From Pumilibacter muris (GTDB taxonomy: Bacteria > Bacillota > Clostridia > Christensenellales > Pumilibacteraceae): a stretch of 64,000 nucleotides of DNA. How positions within the stretch are numbered: the stretch's first letter is position 1; every line of letters starts with the position of its first letter. Of the stretch, positions 44,106 to 53,891 are shown in pieces. The stretch lies in contig NZ_CALPCN010000003.1 of NCBI RefSeq assembly GCF_943193045.1, positions 62,001 through 126,000 on the forward strand, written 5' to 3'. A model generated the notes under the pieces. It did no database searches, had not been told where the DNA came from, and saw nothing but the letters and a program-made list of their open reading frames with translations. Made by a program: the position numbers and the translations under genes.

Positions 44106-45191
44106 ATGATGATTTATTTTTGTTTGGTAATATGGCTTCTTATAATTGGAAAGATTTGTTTTCCTAATTATAGAAAATGTTATTCTAAAGCAACGCGTAA
44201 GAGTTTTATAGTGTTGTTCTTTTTTGCTTGTGCAATTTTAAGCGGTTTTAGGTGTTTGCATGTTGGAGTAGATACAATAAATTATAAACATCAATTTGAC
44301 TTGGTTGCCGCCTCATCTTGGAGCGATATATTTAGTTCATTCTATTTTAATAGCATGGAAATCGGTTACGTGCTATTCATGAAATTATGTTCAACAATAT
44401 TTAATAATTATATTATTTTTCAAGTAATAGAATCAGTTATTTTTTTGTGCCTATTTGGAAGATTTATTATAGATAGTACGAATCATGTGTTTTTAGCGTG
44501 TTGCGTGTTTTTGGGTATAGGTATTTTTTTGGATTTTATGAACGTAACTCGACAAGTGTTTGCTGTTGCTGTAGTAATCAATGGACTATGTGATTTAAGG
44601 AAAAAACACGCTATAAGAGCATTTATAGTGTTGATTATTGCAGTTACTATTCAAATTAGTTCAGCAGTATTTTTAATATCATACATCTTGTATTTTTTGA
44701 GAAATAAGAATTTAATAATGAAATTACTTCCATTGTGTAGCATATTTGTGCTCGTTTTTTCCGAATTATTTGTAAATATAGTAATCGCATTTTTTCCTAA
44801 ATATGAGAATTATCTTATGAGAAATTCAATCAACCAGTCAGCGCATTTTATTATTTTGGTATGGTTGATTATTGTTTTTATGGCACTGTTGACCATTTAT
44901 GGACGAAAGAAAGCGAATCCTTTTAGTAATGTAATTGCTTTATTTTGTATTTTTTACGTGATATGTAATTGTTTGGGATTTAAATATAATTATTTTGAGA
45001 GAGTTGGTTTGTATTTTGTTCCGTTTGTTTTATTGCTCTTGCCAGAATTTGTAGCAAGAATAAAAAATAAACGATTAAAGGACGCTATAAACTTTTGTAT
45101 GGTCTTTGGATTTACTATGCTTTTTTTAATTAGTTCAACTGGTTCAAAGCAATATCAGAATTACCATTTATTAGGTGGAGATGATTTATGA
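44106..45191 (+). CDS. wzy: Polysaccharide polymerase (Wzy/EpsG-like), multi-pass membrane protein
   Basis: A 361-aa protein with about ten to eleven hydrophobic segments throughout, an early SGFRCLHVGVDTINYKHQF stretch and NVTRQVFAVAVVIN. This is the pattern of EpsG-type polymerases (R...G.DT.NY). It would link repeat units outside the membrane. Strongly AT-rich. Stop overlaps the next start (ATGA). Confidence 0.85.
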   Translation: MMIYFCLVIWLLIIGKICFPNYRKCYSKATRKSFIVLFFFACAILSGFRCLHVGVDTINYKHQFDLVAASSWSDIFSSFYFNSMEIGYVLFMKLCSTIFNNYIIFQVIESVIFLCLFGRFIIDSTNHVFLACCVFLGIGIFLDFMNVTRQVFAVAVVINGLCDLRKKHAIRAFIVLIIAVTIQISSAVFLISYILYFLRNKNLIMKLLPLCSIFVLVFSELFVNIVIAFFPKYENYLMRNSINQSAHFIILVWLIIVFMALLTIYGRKKANPFSNVIALFCIFYVICNCLGFKYNYFERVGLYFVPFVLLLLPEFVARIKNKRLKDAINFCMVFGFTMLFLISSTGSKQYQNYHLLGGDDL

Positions 45192-46171
45192 GTTTAGTAT
45201 CTATAATAGTTCCTATATACAATGTTGAAAGGTATATTAATGATTGTGTTAAAAGCCTACTAAAGCAAACTTACAATAATATTGAGATTATATTGGTAGA
45301 TGATGGATCTACTGATATGTCGGGTATGATATGTGACAACTTAAAATCGAACGATAATAGGATTAAAGTAATTCACAAACGGAATGGGGGCTTATCTGAT
45401 GCGCGGAATGAAGGGATAAACATTGCATCTGGCAAGTATTTAACATTTATTGATAGTGATGATGTGGTTGAAATTGACTTTGTGGAATATTTATATAATC
45501 TTTTAATCGAAAATGATGCTGAAATGTCGGTGTGTCATTATAGAAAAATAGATGAGCAAGGAAACATTATAAGCGAGACTATAAAAGATAATGATGAGCT
45601 TGTAATAGGAAATAATTCTTGCATGGAGAAGTTTTTTAAAGGCAATGATATAGGTACCGTAGCGTGGGGCAAGCTCTATAAAACAGAATTGTTTAGAAAA
45701 ATAAGATATCCCGTGGGTAAATATCATGAGGATGTATTTACGACTTATAAAGTTGTTGCTCTATGCGACAAAATAGCAATCGGGGCAAAGGCGAAATATT
45801 TATATCGACTAAGGCATAACAGTATTGTGAATCAAGAATTTTCTCTTAAACACTTGGATGCAGTGGAGGCTAATATTGAACGATCGCAATTTATACTTGC
45901 GACATATCCAAAATTGTATGATTACGCTTGTGCTGGAATAATATATGCCGCAAATCAATGTGTGATGAAATTGATACAAACCAAAAAAAATTATCCAATA
46001 CAAGTGTCATATTTAAAATGTCAATATAAAAATTATAGTAAATATTATCTCAAAATAACCCACAGTAAATTAAAAAAATTATTTGTAAGATTTGCTAAAC
46101 TAAATCTTTCACTATTCATAAAGATATGTAAACCATTTAGAGGCTTTTTAAATGAATATAAAGGTAGATAA
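45188..46171 (+). CDS. Glycosyltransferase family 2
   Basis: A 327-aa GT-A transferase with VSIIVPIYNVERYINDCV, IILVDDGSTDMSGM and FIDSDDVVEIDF (DSD metal site), followed by GTVAWGKLYKTELF and YHEDVFTTYK, typical of EpsJ-type transferases. Basic C-terminus. It overlaps the next gene by 20 bases. Confidence 0.92.
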   Translation: MSLVSIIVPIYNVERYINDCVKSLLKQTYNNIEIILVDDGSTDMSGMICDNLKSNDNRIKVIHKRNGGLSDARNEGINIASGKYLTFIDSDDVVEIDFVEYLYNLLIENDAEMSVCHYRKIDEQGNIISETIKDNDELVIGNNSCMEKFFKGNDIGTVAWGKLYKTELFRKIRYPVGKYHEDVFTTYKVVALCDKIAIGAKAKYLYRLRHNSIVNQEFSLKHLDAVEANIERSQFILATYPKLYDYACAGIIYAANQCVMKLIQTKKNYPIQVSYLKCQYKNYSKYYLKITHSKLKKLFVRFAKLNLSLFIKICKPFRGFLNEYKGR

Positions 46172-47969
46172 TATATTTGTAGACTATTTTGATACAATAG
46201 CTTTCCGAAACATTCATCCGGATAAAACAAAAGAACTGTGGGCGCAAAGAATGGCGCGTGCAGTTGACTATTCTGTATTGCCCGACCAACTTTTGAAATA
46301 TCGTTTATCGTCCGAAAAAATGCTGGCGATGTGGGTAGAAAACGGGCAGTATTCATATAATGAGTTAATGCAGTCTATATATAACAAGATAGAAAGACAT
46401 ACGCACGGCTACGCAATCACTAAAGATGAATTTATAAATATTGCAAAAAATATTGAGGAAGAAATTGAATGTGAAAGTCAGTATCCGAATATAAAAATCA
46501 TTGATTTTTTGCGACAAGCAAAATTATCCGGTAAGCGCGTATATCTTGTGTCGGATTTTTATTTGGGTAAGGATTCATATAGTAAATTTTTTGAAAAACT
46601 TGGTATTAATGATTTATTCGATAAAATCTATATTTCGTGTGATTGCAAAGCAAGCAAAGCAAACGGTTCATTATATCGGTTTATTATGGAGCAAGAAACA
46701 ATTGCTGCATATGACATAATTATGATAGGCGACACAAAAAGCTCCGATTATCTTGTCCCCAAACAAATGGGCATATCAGTAAAATACATTCCGAATAAAC
46801 AACAAAAGAAAATGTATAAAAATCAAGTTAAGCAGAGCAATAAAAAAAGAGCAATACGAATTTCCAATAAGAGATCTTCGTGGAGCAACTACTCTTACTC
46901 GTTATATTTGTTCTGCGATAGATTATATGTAGAGTGTAAGCAAAAGAATGTAAATAAACTCTTTTTTTTGGCGAGGGAAGGCAAATTTTTAAAATTACTT
47001 TTTGACCGATATTTACAAACTAAGAAGGATGGTATTTCGACCGCATATTTATATGTTTCGCGTAATTCTACATTTATAGCTTCTATGCAAGATTTGAGTG
47101 CAGAAACTTTTGATGTGCTCTTTCGACAATATAATAAGTTTTCCATTAGATCATTTTTGAAAGCGTTATGCTTTACCGATAGCGAAATTGAGACTATATC
47201 TTGCGATAATAAAGATGAAATAATAATAGATTTTCAAAAGAGTTCGACTTTTGAAAAATTGAAATCCGATGATACATTCTGTGATATATATGACAGGAAA
47301 CGAATGGAGCAGAAAAACAATTTTATTAAGCATTTGAAAAATGTCGGGTATAGTGAAGGAGATAATATAAATATAGTTGATGTTGGTTGGAAAGGCTCAA
47401 TGCAAGACAACATACACAGAATAATGGGACATGGTATATCAATAAACGGTTATTATTTGGGGCTTGTCGGACAAGGAAATTTATCATCCGATAACGATAA
47501 AATAGGGTTACTGTTCGATTGGGCAACAAACCGTTCGATTGCTCATTCAGACGTTTATTTATATGAATATATTTTGTATGAGATGATTTTATCGGCGGAT
47601 CACGGAAAGACAATAGGGTATGACGATAACGGACAACCTATCATTAAAGACGATGAAGATGTGCAGGCTTATAAGCGGTATGTGGGTAAAATTCAAAATG
47701 GCATATTAAAGAAATTTAGCGAAATATGCAAGCTATATGACGGCGATATTTTGATAAATAACGATATTAACATATTTGAAAAAATTCATTTGAGGCTTTT
47801 CAAACACATGTCGTTTAATGAAATAAACACATGGTATAATTTGTTGGTGTTACACCGTGATAGCTTTTTGGGCTTGAATTGTAATGAGTATTCACGAATT
47901 TCTTTTTTAATAAAGAAGAAAGTTAAACCTTATATAAGATTGAAACAATACGTGTTGCGGAGTATATGA
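46152..47969 (+). CDS. HAD-like protein fused to an uncharacterised C-terminal domain, in the capsule cluster
   Basis: A 605-aa protein. The first about 220 residues are a HAD fold: nucleophile motif VDYFDTIAF, VSDFYLGKDSY (motif II), KASKANGSLY (motif III Lys) and MIGDTKSSD (motif IV). The last about 370 residues, with FLAREGKFLKLLFDRYL and NIVDVGWKGSMQDN, occur in polysaccharide loci after HAD domains but have no agreed function that I know of. Possibly it modifies the polymer or its lipid carrier; left unnamed. Confidence 0.7.
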   Translation: MNIKVDNIFVDYFDTIAFRNIHPDKTKELWAQRMARAVDYSVLPDQLLKYRLSSEKMLAMWVENGQYSYNELMQSIYNKIERHTHGYAITKDEFINIAKNIEEEIECESQYPNIKIIDFLRQAKLSGKRVYLVSDFYLGKDSYSKFFEKLGINDLFDKIYISCDCKASKANGSLYRFIMEQETIAAYDIIMIGDTKSSDYLVPKQMGISVKYIPNKQQKKMYKNQVKQSNKKRAIRISNKRSSWSNYSYSLYLFCDRLYVECKQKNVNKLFFLAREGKFLKLLFDRYLQTKKDGISTAYLYVSRNSTFIASMQDLSAETFDVLFRQYNKFSIRSFLKALCFTDSEIETISCDNKDEIIIDFQKSSTFEKLKSDDTFCDIYDRKRMEQKNNFIKHLKNVGYSEGDNINIVDVGWKGSMQDNIHRIMGHGISINGYYLGLVGQGNLSSDNDKIGLLFDWATNRSIAHSDVYLYEYILYEMILSADHGKTIGYDDNGQPIIKDDEDVQAYKRYVGKIQNGILKKFSEICKLYDGDILINNDINIFEKIHLRLFKHMSFNEINTWYNLLVLHRDSFLGLNCNEYSRISFLIKKKVKPYIRLKQYVLRSI

Positions 47970-49159
47970 TAATGAAAAAACGAATGTTGATTTGCCATTG
48001 GAATATGGTAATAGGCGGAATAGAGACTGCGCTTATTAATATGTTAAAGCGCATCGATCCCAATCAATTTGAAGTTGATTTGTTATTGGAAGAAAAGCGA
48101 GGAGATTTTCTTGAATTTATTCCTGCTTATGTAAATGTGTTTGATAGTGCTTCTATAGGCTTATTGCACGGTAGCACCAAAAAAGCGTTATTACATGAGC
48201 TTAAACGCTTTAGATTTATTTCTGCCGCAAAGGTATTGTACTATTGGGAAAAAAGAGATTTGCGTCGATTTGATTGTTTTTATCGAAAGGCTAAACATAT
48301 GCAATATGATATTGCAATTAGTTATAGTATGCATTCTCTCGGATTGTTGAGATTTGTCAACGATTACGTCGAAGCTCCGATAAAATTGGTCTTTTTGCAT
48401 GGAGAACCGACTCGTGATAAAACTGATTCTTGTAAATTCTTGATGTTGGACAGGGAAAAATGCTTATATAATTATGATGGTATTTTTGGAGTTTCAAACG
48501 GAATTACAGAGAAATTTACATCATTATATCCTCAGTATGCGGATAAATGCCAAACGATATACAATTTTATGGATGTTGAGCGATATTATGAAAGAGCAGA
48601 CGAGTTCCATTGTGTAGAAATGACACCCGAAAATGTAAATATCCTTTCGGTTGGAAGATTTGCTCAAGAAAAGAATTTTTTAATTATACCATATGTGTGT
48701 GAAGAATTAAATCGTAAAGGAATAAATTACAAGTGGTTTATTATCGGTGACGGTAGCGAACGTGAACAAGCGCAAGCAGAAATAGCTAAGAGAGGATTAC
48801 AGAATAGATTATATTTGTTGGGAGCTAAAAAAAATCCATATCCATACTATAAAGCTTGTGATTTATATTGTCAGACCTCTAAGTCGGAGGCTTATTGTAC
48901 GACTGTAAATGAAGCGCGCATCTTTAATAAACCGATTGTATCGACCATGTTTCCTGGGATAACCGAGCAACTTGCTGATGGACAAGGGGGAATTATAGTA
49001 GAAATCACCCCTCGGGCTATTGCCGAAGGCATTATTAAAATCATTGAGATGAGTGAGCTTGATAAGCAAAATATGCTAAAAAAATCGGCTTACCCTAACG
49101 CGCTTGAAGAAAACGCGGGAAATAAATTTTTTGAAATTATAGGGCAGAAAACTAATTAA
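47966..49159 (+). CDS. Glycosyltransferase family 4
   Basis: A 397-aa GT-B transferase. NMVIGGIETALINML at the N-terminus, VGRFAQEKNFLIIPYV, and the donor site region YLLGAKKNPYPYYKACD then SKSEAYCTTVNEARIFNKPIV. This is a standard GT4 plan. Overlaps the HAD gene by four bases and abuts the flippase gene. Confidence 0.92.
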   Translation: MIMKKRMLICHWNMVIGGIETALINMLKRIDPNQFEVDLLLEEKRGDFLEFIPAYVNVFDSASIGLLHGSTKKALLHELKRFRFISAAKVLYYWEKRDLRRFDCFYRKAKHMQYDIAISYSMHSLGLLRFVNDYVEAPIKLVFLHGEPTRDKTDSCKFLMLDREKCLYNYDGIFGVSNGITEKFTSLYPQYADKCQTIYNFMDVERYYERADEFHCVEMTPENVNILSVGRFAQEKNFLIIPYVCEELNRKGINYKWFIIGDGSEREQAQAEIAKRGLQNRLYLLGAKKNPYPYYKACDLYCQTSKSEAYCTTVNEARIFNKPIVSTMFPGITEQLADGQGGIIVEITPRAIAEGIIKIIEMSELDKQNMLKKSAYPNALEENAGNKFFEIIGQKTN

Positions 49160-50869
49160 ATGGATAAAAAACGCGGCATACTTAACGTATCGATTTCAAT
49201 AATATTCAAACTTGTCATTCTAGTAGTGAGTATTGTGACAAGAAGATTTTTGATACGTTATGTCGGTAACGAGGCAAACGGATTAGACTCACTATACACA
49301 AGCATAGTGGGGGTTTTATCGATTGCCGAATTGGGTATAGGTACGGCAATCGTTTTTTGTATGTACAAGCCCATAGTAGAAGGCGATTCGGACAAGGTGT
49401 CGGCGCTTTACGGATTATTCAAAAGAGTATATCTCATCATCGGCGGAATTATTGCTGTCTGCGGTTGCCTTGTTATGCCGTTGCTTCCGTACCTTGCAAA
49501 AGATTATCAAGCTATGGACGTCAATTTGTATTTGACGTTCGGACTAATGCTGATATCGGTTGTGCTTACTTATGCGTTCAGTGCAAAAATATCGCTAATC
49601 AATGCTTATAAAAACAACTATATCACTACAACAATCAATTCCGGCGGGCAACTGTTGCAATATGGATTGCAAATCATTGTTCTATTGTGCACGCAGTCGT
49701 TTGTATGGTATCTTGTCTGCCGCATCATTGCGGTTGCCGTACAGTGGGGTGTGACGGAAGTAGTTGCACACATCAAATATAAAACCGTTATCAAGAATAA
49801 GCGCGCCATAGACTCCGACACGAAAAAGGAAGTCACCAAAAACGTCAAAGCTATGTTTATGCATAAAATCGGCGGTGTGCTCGTCAATACCGCCGACAGT
49901 ATCATCATATCTGCGTTTATCGGTGTCGTAATACTCGGAAAATACACTAATTATACCGTGATAATGACGGCGATGACGGGAACGATCACTTTATTTTTTA
50001 CGCCGCTGACCTCGGTTATCGGACACATGTGTGTGGAAGAAAATAAGGAGCAAATACAAAAATATTATAATTTCTTTTATACATTTAATTATATTCTCGG
50101 TTTGATTTTCTTTTTGGGATATTATTCGGTAATAGACAATCTTGTCACGATATGTTTTGGTGGAAATTTGGAAATGGCAAAATCGATATCCCTTGTCATT
50201 ACCGTAAATTATTTTATACAGTTCATGCGGCAATCAACACTGCTTTTCAAAGACGCAACCGGTATGTTCTATTATGATAGGTGGAAACCGTTAATAGAAG
50301 GAGTGTTAAATATAGGGCTGTCAATAGGTTTTGTATATTTGTTTGAATATCTTTGGGGTGCGGAGTTCGCTGTTGTCGGTGTAATTGCCGCTACAGTAGT
50401 TACAAATTTGACGATTTGTCATATAGTGGAGCCGTATGTATTATATAAACATGCATTACAAACGAGCGTCAAGCCATATTATATTCGCAATTATCTGTAT
50501 ATCGCAGTGTTTATTGGATTATTGTTTGCATTGCATTTTTCAATGATACAAGATGATAATCAATGGTTGGAGTTGTTTTCCAACGGGGGCATTTCGCTCG
50601 CGTATTCTTTGACGGTATCGGCAGTAGTTGTCCTTATAAATAAAGATTTTCGTCATTATGCCAAGAATTTCTTACTACGACTTAAACGGCATAAAGATAA
50701 GAAACTGCAGACCGTTGTTGACACGAGTGGAGTGGGTGCAGAGCAGACATTTGAAGATGTGAATATATCGAATGAGAATAGTATTATCAATGAAGATGCA
50801 AACAGTGATGTGGTTGTCGAAAAAGATAGTCTTGTCGTTAAAAATTCAGATGATAACAACAAAACTTAA
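49160..50869 (+). CDS. wzx: Oligosaccharide flippase (Wzx) with acidic C-terminal tail
   Basis: A 569-aa membrane transporter that moves lipid-linked repeat units across the membrane. About 12-14 hydrophobic segments cover residues 10-500, with RRFLIRYVGNEANGLDSL near the start. After the last segment the protein carries a basic stretch and about 65 acidic/Asn-rich residues, longer than usual for Wzx. Last gene of the operon, followed by a terminator. Confidence 0.88.
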   Translation: MDKKRGILNVSISIIFKLVILVVSIVTRRFLIRYVGNEANGLDSLYTSIVGVLSIAELGIGTAIVFCMYKPIVEGDSDKVSALYGLFKRVYLIIGGIIAVCGCLVMPLLPYLAKDYQAMDVNLYLTFGLMLISVVLTYAFSAKISLINAYKNNYITTTINSGGQLLQYGLQIIVLLCTQSFVWYLVCRIIAVAVQWGVTEVVAHIKYKTVIKNKRAIDSDTKKEVTKNVKAMFMHKIGGVLVNTADSIIISAFIGVVILGKYTNYTVIMTAMTGTITLFFTPLTSVIGHMCVEENKEQIQKYYNFFYTFNYILGLIFFLGYYSVIDNLVTICFGGNLEMAKSISLVITVNYFIQFMRQSTLLFKDATGMFYYDRWKPLIEGVLNIGLSIGFVYLFEYLWGAEFAVVGVIAATVVTNLTICHIVEPYVLYKHALQTSVKPYYIRNYLYIAVFIGLLFALHFSMIQDDNQWLELFSNGGISLAYSLTVSAVVVLINKDFRHYAKNFLLRLKRHKDKKLQTVVDTSGVGAEQTFEDVNISNENSIINEDANSDVVVEKDSLVVKNSDDNNKT

Positions 50870-50897
50870 TGGGTAAGTTATAAGTTCAATAAGTTAC

Positions 50898-50931
50898 ATT
50901 TGCTCTTGAGATAATCAGGAGCAAATTTTTT
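50898..50931 (+). terminator. Terminator of the capsule operon
   Basis: Eight-base stem ATTTGCTC with GAGCAAAT and a T run; separates the capsule operon from the polymerase-like gene. Confidence 0.8.
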
Positions 50932-50964
50932 ATCCGAAACTAAATTAGGTGAGAGCGTCATTGC

Positions 50965-50993
50965 TTGATTAAGCGACAGGTTTATGGTATAAT
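50965..50993 (+). promoter_or_regulatory. Sigma-A promoter giving a probable leaderless mRNA
   Basis: TTGATT at 50965-50970, 17-base spacer, TATAAT at 50988-50993. The ATG of the next gene is at 51000, where transcription should start, so no ribosome site can fit before it. Confidence 0.75.
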
Positions 50994-50999
50994 TTCCTT

Positions 51000-53552
51000 A
51001 TGCAAAAGGGCTATAGAATAATCTCCGTTGAGGCGGCGGATATATACAAACACGAACAAGAAAACGGCGTTGCTGTCGGGTACAAGTTGCCTGATATAAA
51101 AAGCGACGCCTATTTTTGGTTATTCAAAAACAAATTGGATTATTCGTTGGATAGCATTGAGCTCGAAAAGGTGTATACTCGAATTTGCCGTAAGAAGTTT
51201 GCCTTTGTGGACGAACATAATAATAGCTATACCCTCGCCGTTGTCAATGTGAAGTTTAATTATACATATAAGCCGGAGAACGGCAAACCTATAAAAGTCA
51301 AACAACTGCGAAAATACTTTTATACCAACGGTTTTAACGTGAACGGTATTCACTATGTCAGATATAAGCGTAGTGCGGGAAGTTCGCGCGAAGGCACTTG
51401 CTTATTCATAGACGAGCGGTTATATAAACACATGACGAAATGGAGCGAGTGCGGGCTGAAACCGAAAAGCGATCTGGCTTCGTGGGAATCGTATAGAGCT
51501 TTGTCGCTTTCTTCCATTAAAGGCATAATAAACATTCCTCTCAACGGTATCCTTTTCGTTCCTGACTATAAAAGCATATTTACAGATGAAGTTGTTTCCG
51601 TAGAAATGCAGGACGGTAAATTGACCGCTCAAACGAAACAAACGCAAATCTGTAACGACATTTGGGACGGAGAAAGCCTTTTAGATGAGAGCTTGTTCGT
51701 AGGTAATTACGCGGATAAGCATATGCTACTTTTGCGAAATAAGTTTTTCAAATCGTGCGCCTTTAAGACAAAACTTCAAAAATGGATGCGCGTCAAAAAC
51801 ATTACTCTCGCCGATCTAAAAGCGCGTGGCTTTATCACGCTTGCAATGGACATAAGTCAAATTGTAATGGTAACAACGCCTAACAGCCTAAAATATCTTA
51901 AATTTGTTGGCGCGCTTAACGAAAAGAATTTTCGCCAATGGGCAGAGAGCGTAAACAGCACATTCGGCGTAGTCAAATGGGATAAACGTACAAGATATTT
52001 CGGCGGAAGATTAGTACAGAGCAGTTATCAACTGTTGAATACTCTTGGATTAAACGAACAACAAGCCGAACAGCTACTGCAACCGAGCATAAACTATATT
52101 TCTCTTATTCGTAAAGATATAGATTTTATGCGCTATCATTTCACCGATGCTTTTGCAAGGGAAAAGGATGAGGAATCGGAGAATCTCAACGGACTTGCCG
52201 AACGTGCCGACGTTATTTTTACTTTGATGCATAAGTGCCCGCATTTTGACGAAACCGAGCTGTATGCCAACTTCCGTGACGACGTGGTCGGGAGCTTAAA
52301 AGAAAGATTAAGGCGCGGACATATTCTTTTGAATGGCACGAACGCTACTCTGTTTGGTAACGGCGCGGAGCTGTTAAAATATATTGCGGGCGAAGAAATT
52401 ACAAGCGAATTAAAGCACGGACAGATTCGCTGTGAAAGATTCGAGAACGGCACAAAGCTATTGTGCGCTCGTTCGCCGCATATAACTATGGGAAACATCT
52501 ATCTCGTTGAAAACAATCTCGACGGAGATATTTGGAATTACTTTGATTTGGGAGAGAACATTGTCTGCGTAAACGCTATAAACGAAAACATACAGCAACG
52601 GCTAAACGGTTGTGACTACGATTCAGATACAATGCTCATTACGGACGATAAGTTGTTAGTTGAAGCGGCGGAGAAGTATAATGACTTTTTCAAAGTTCCC
52701 GTTTGTAGTATAGCGTCTGTAGGCGAAGCGAGTAACGCGCTTTCGGAACTCGACCACAAGACAAGCGAAAATAAAATCGGCGAAATCGTTAATTTATCGC
52801 AAAAGCTCAACAGCCTTATTTGGGATAAACTCAATAATGGTGCAAGTGTGCCAGATATACTTCCTATCTATGAGGACGTTTGTAAGCTTGCCGTTCTTTC
52901 GGGATTGGAAATAGACAAAGCCAAACGCGCCTACGACAATGTGAATGTCGGTACGGAGCTTAATGCCCTACGTAAAAAGTACAACGATCCCGCGCCTATA
53001 TTCTTTCGGGAGATAGACGAAAATGCGAAAGACAAGCAATATGCTTTTTACAATACCGCGATGGATTACATATACAAGCTCGTAAATAAAGTGCAGTTTC
53101 GCAAAGGAAGAGAGCAATTCAATTTAACGATTCCTATTTCTATGAGCTTGTCATATAATATTGCTTCTGGTAACGCAACGGAATATAGACACAAGGATAG
53201 GATTGTCGAGATAATCGATGAGTATAAAGCAAGCATAAATCAGCTGTATATGGCGCTTCGCTCTGCGGACGAGCACGAACGTGAAGTTATATACGAAAGG
53301 ATTTTCAATGAGAAAACGGAGCGAGATAAACAAGTTTCCAAATGGTTGACAAATGAGAACGTGTTTATTCTTGTGCTGCGGCATTACGAAAAGAACAGCG
53401 CTTCCGATTGGCATATATATGCAGCGCTTATAAATCACCCTATGTTTTCGGATCTTCTTACCGAACTATACGATAGATTTATTATCAAGGTAGTGGAAGA
53501 TCCCAATGGCGAGTATTCTCTATACGGTCAAAAATTTGCAAAAAAGTTCTGA
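51000..53552 (+). CDS. Single-subunit RNA-polymerase-like protein (RdRP/YonO-type double-psi barrel)
   Basis: An 850-aa protein whose key segment at residues 539-543 reads DYDSD within LNGCDYDSDTMLITDD, preceded by IVCVNAINENIQQR. This matches the DxDxD metal-binding loop of the eukaryotic-type RNA-dependent RNA polymerases and phage YonO-like enzymes, which share a double-psi beta barrel with cellular RNA polymerase. Homologues of the RdRP family are known in Clostridia mobile elements (recalled, not searched). Here the fourth position is Ser where Gly is usual. Flanking helices (SLSYNIASGN, AKRAYDNVNVG) fit the barrel surroundings loosely. Transcribed alone from a host-type promoter. Template (RNA or DNA) and role are unknown. 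Confidence 0.6.
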   Translation: MQKGYRIISVEAADIYKHEQENGVAVGYKLPDIKSDAYFWLFKNKLDYSLDSIELEKVYTRICRKKFAFVDEHNNSYTLAVVNVKFNYTYKPENGKPIKVKQLRKYFYTNGFNVNGIHYVRYKRSAGSSREGTCLFIDERLYKHMTKWSECGLKPKSDLASWESYRALSLSSIKGIINIPLNGILFVPDYKSIFTDEVVSVEMQDGKLTAQTKQTQICNDIWDGESLLDESLFVGNYADKHMLLLRNKFFKSCAFKTKLQKWMRVKNITLADLKARGFITLAMDISQIVMVTTPNSLKYLKFVGALNEKNFRQWAESVNSTFGVVKWDKRTRYFGGRLVQSSYQLLNTLGLNEQQAEQLLQPSINYISLIRKDIDFMRYHFTDAFAREKDEESENLNGLAERADVIFTLMHKCPHFDETELYANFRDDVVGSLKERLRRGHILLNGTNATLFGNGAELLKYIAGEEITSELKHGQIRCERFENGTKLLCARSPHITMGNIYLVENNLDGDIWNYFDLGENIVCVNAINENIQQRLNGCDYDSDTMLITDDKLLVEAAEKYNDFFKVPVCSIASVGEASNALSELDHKTSENKIGEIVNLSQKLNSLIWDKLNNGASVPDILPIYEDVCKLAVLSGLEIDKAKRAYDNVNVGTELNALRKKYNDPAPIFFREIDENAKDKQYAFYNTAMDYIYKLVNKVQFRKGREQFNLTIPISMSLSYNIASGNATEYRHKDRIVEIIDEYKASINQLYMALRSADEHEREVIYERIFNEKTERDKQVSKWLTNENVFILVLRHYEKNSASDWHIYAALINHPMFSDLLTELYDRFIIKVVEDPNGEYSLYGQKFAKKF

Positions 53553-53747
53553 AAAATGAGAATGAGCTGATACGAAAGTGGTACTATTTGTGCCACAACC
53601 TGCGGCAATAACTACGTTAAATTACCTAAAACGGCTCAATTTAGGTTGAATTAAGGCTATTTTACAGAAAAAACTGTGGCAATTTGGTACACATAAATAA
53701 TTCTCTAATCGGCGTAATAGGACGCGAACGAACAGAACGCGAATACG

Positions 53748-53776
53748 GCTCGACTGTGAACAACGGTCGGGCTTTT
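53748..53776 (+). terminator. Terminator-like hairpin after the polymerase-like gene
   Basis: Seven-base stem GCTCGAC with GTCGGGC (one G-U) and TTTT. The rest of 53553-53890 has a ribosome-site-like AAGGAGG at 53815-53821 with no ATG after it, and nothing else recognised. Confidence 0.6.
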
Positions 53777-53891
53777 ATATTGCTTGAACAAAGCATATAG
53801 CAAATAGATTTTCAAGGAGGAACAAGCAAACAAAAAACAAGGCGTAGCCGTAAGCCTTAAAATAACGGTAAACGACAATTAAATATTAGAA

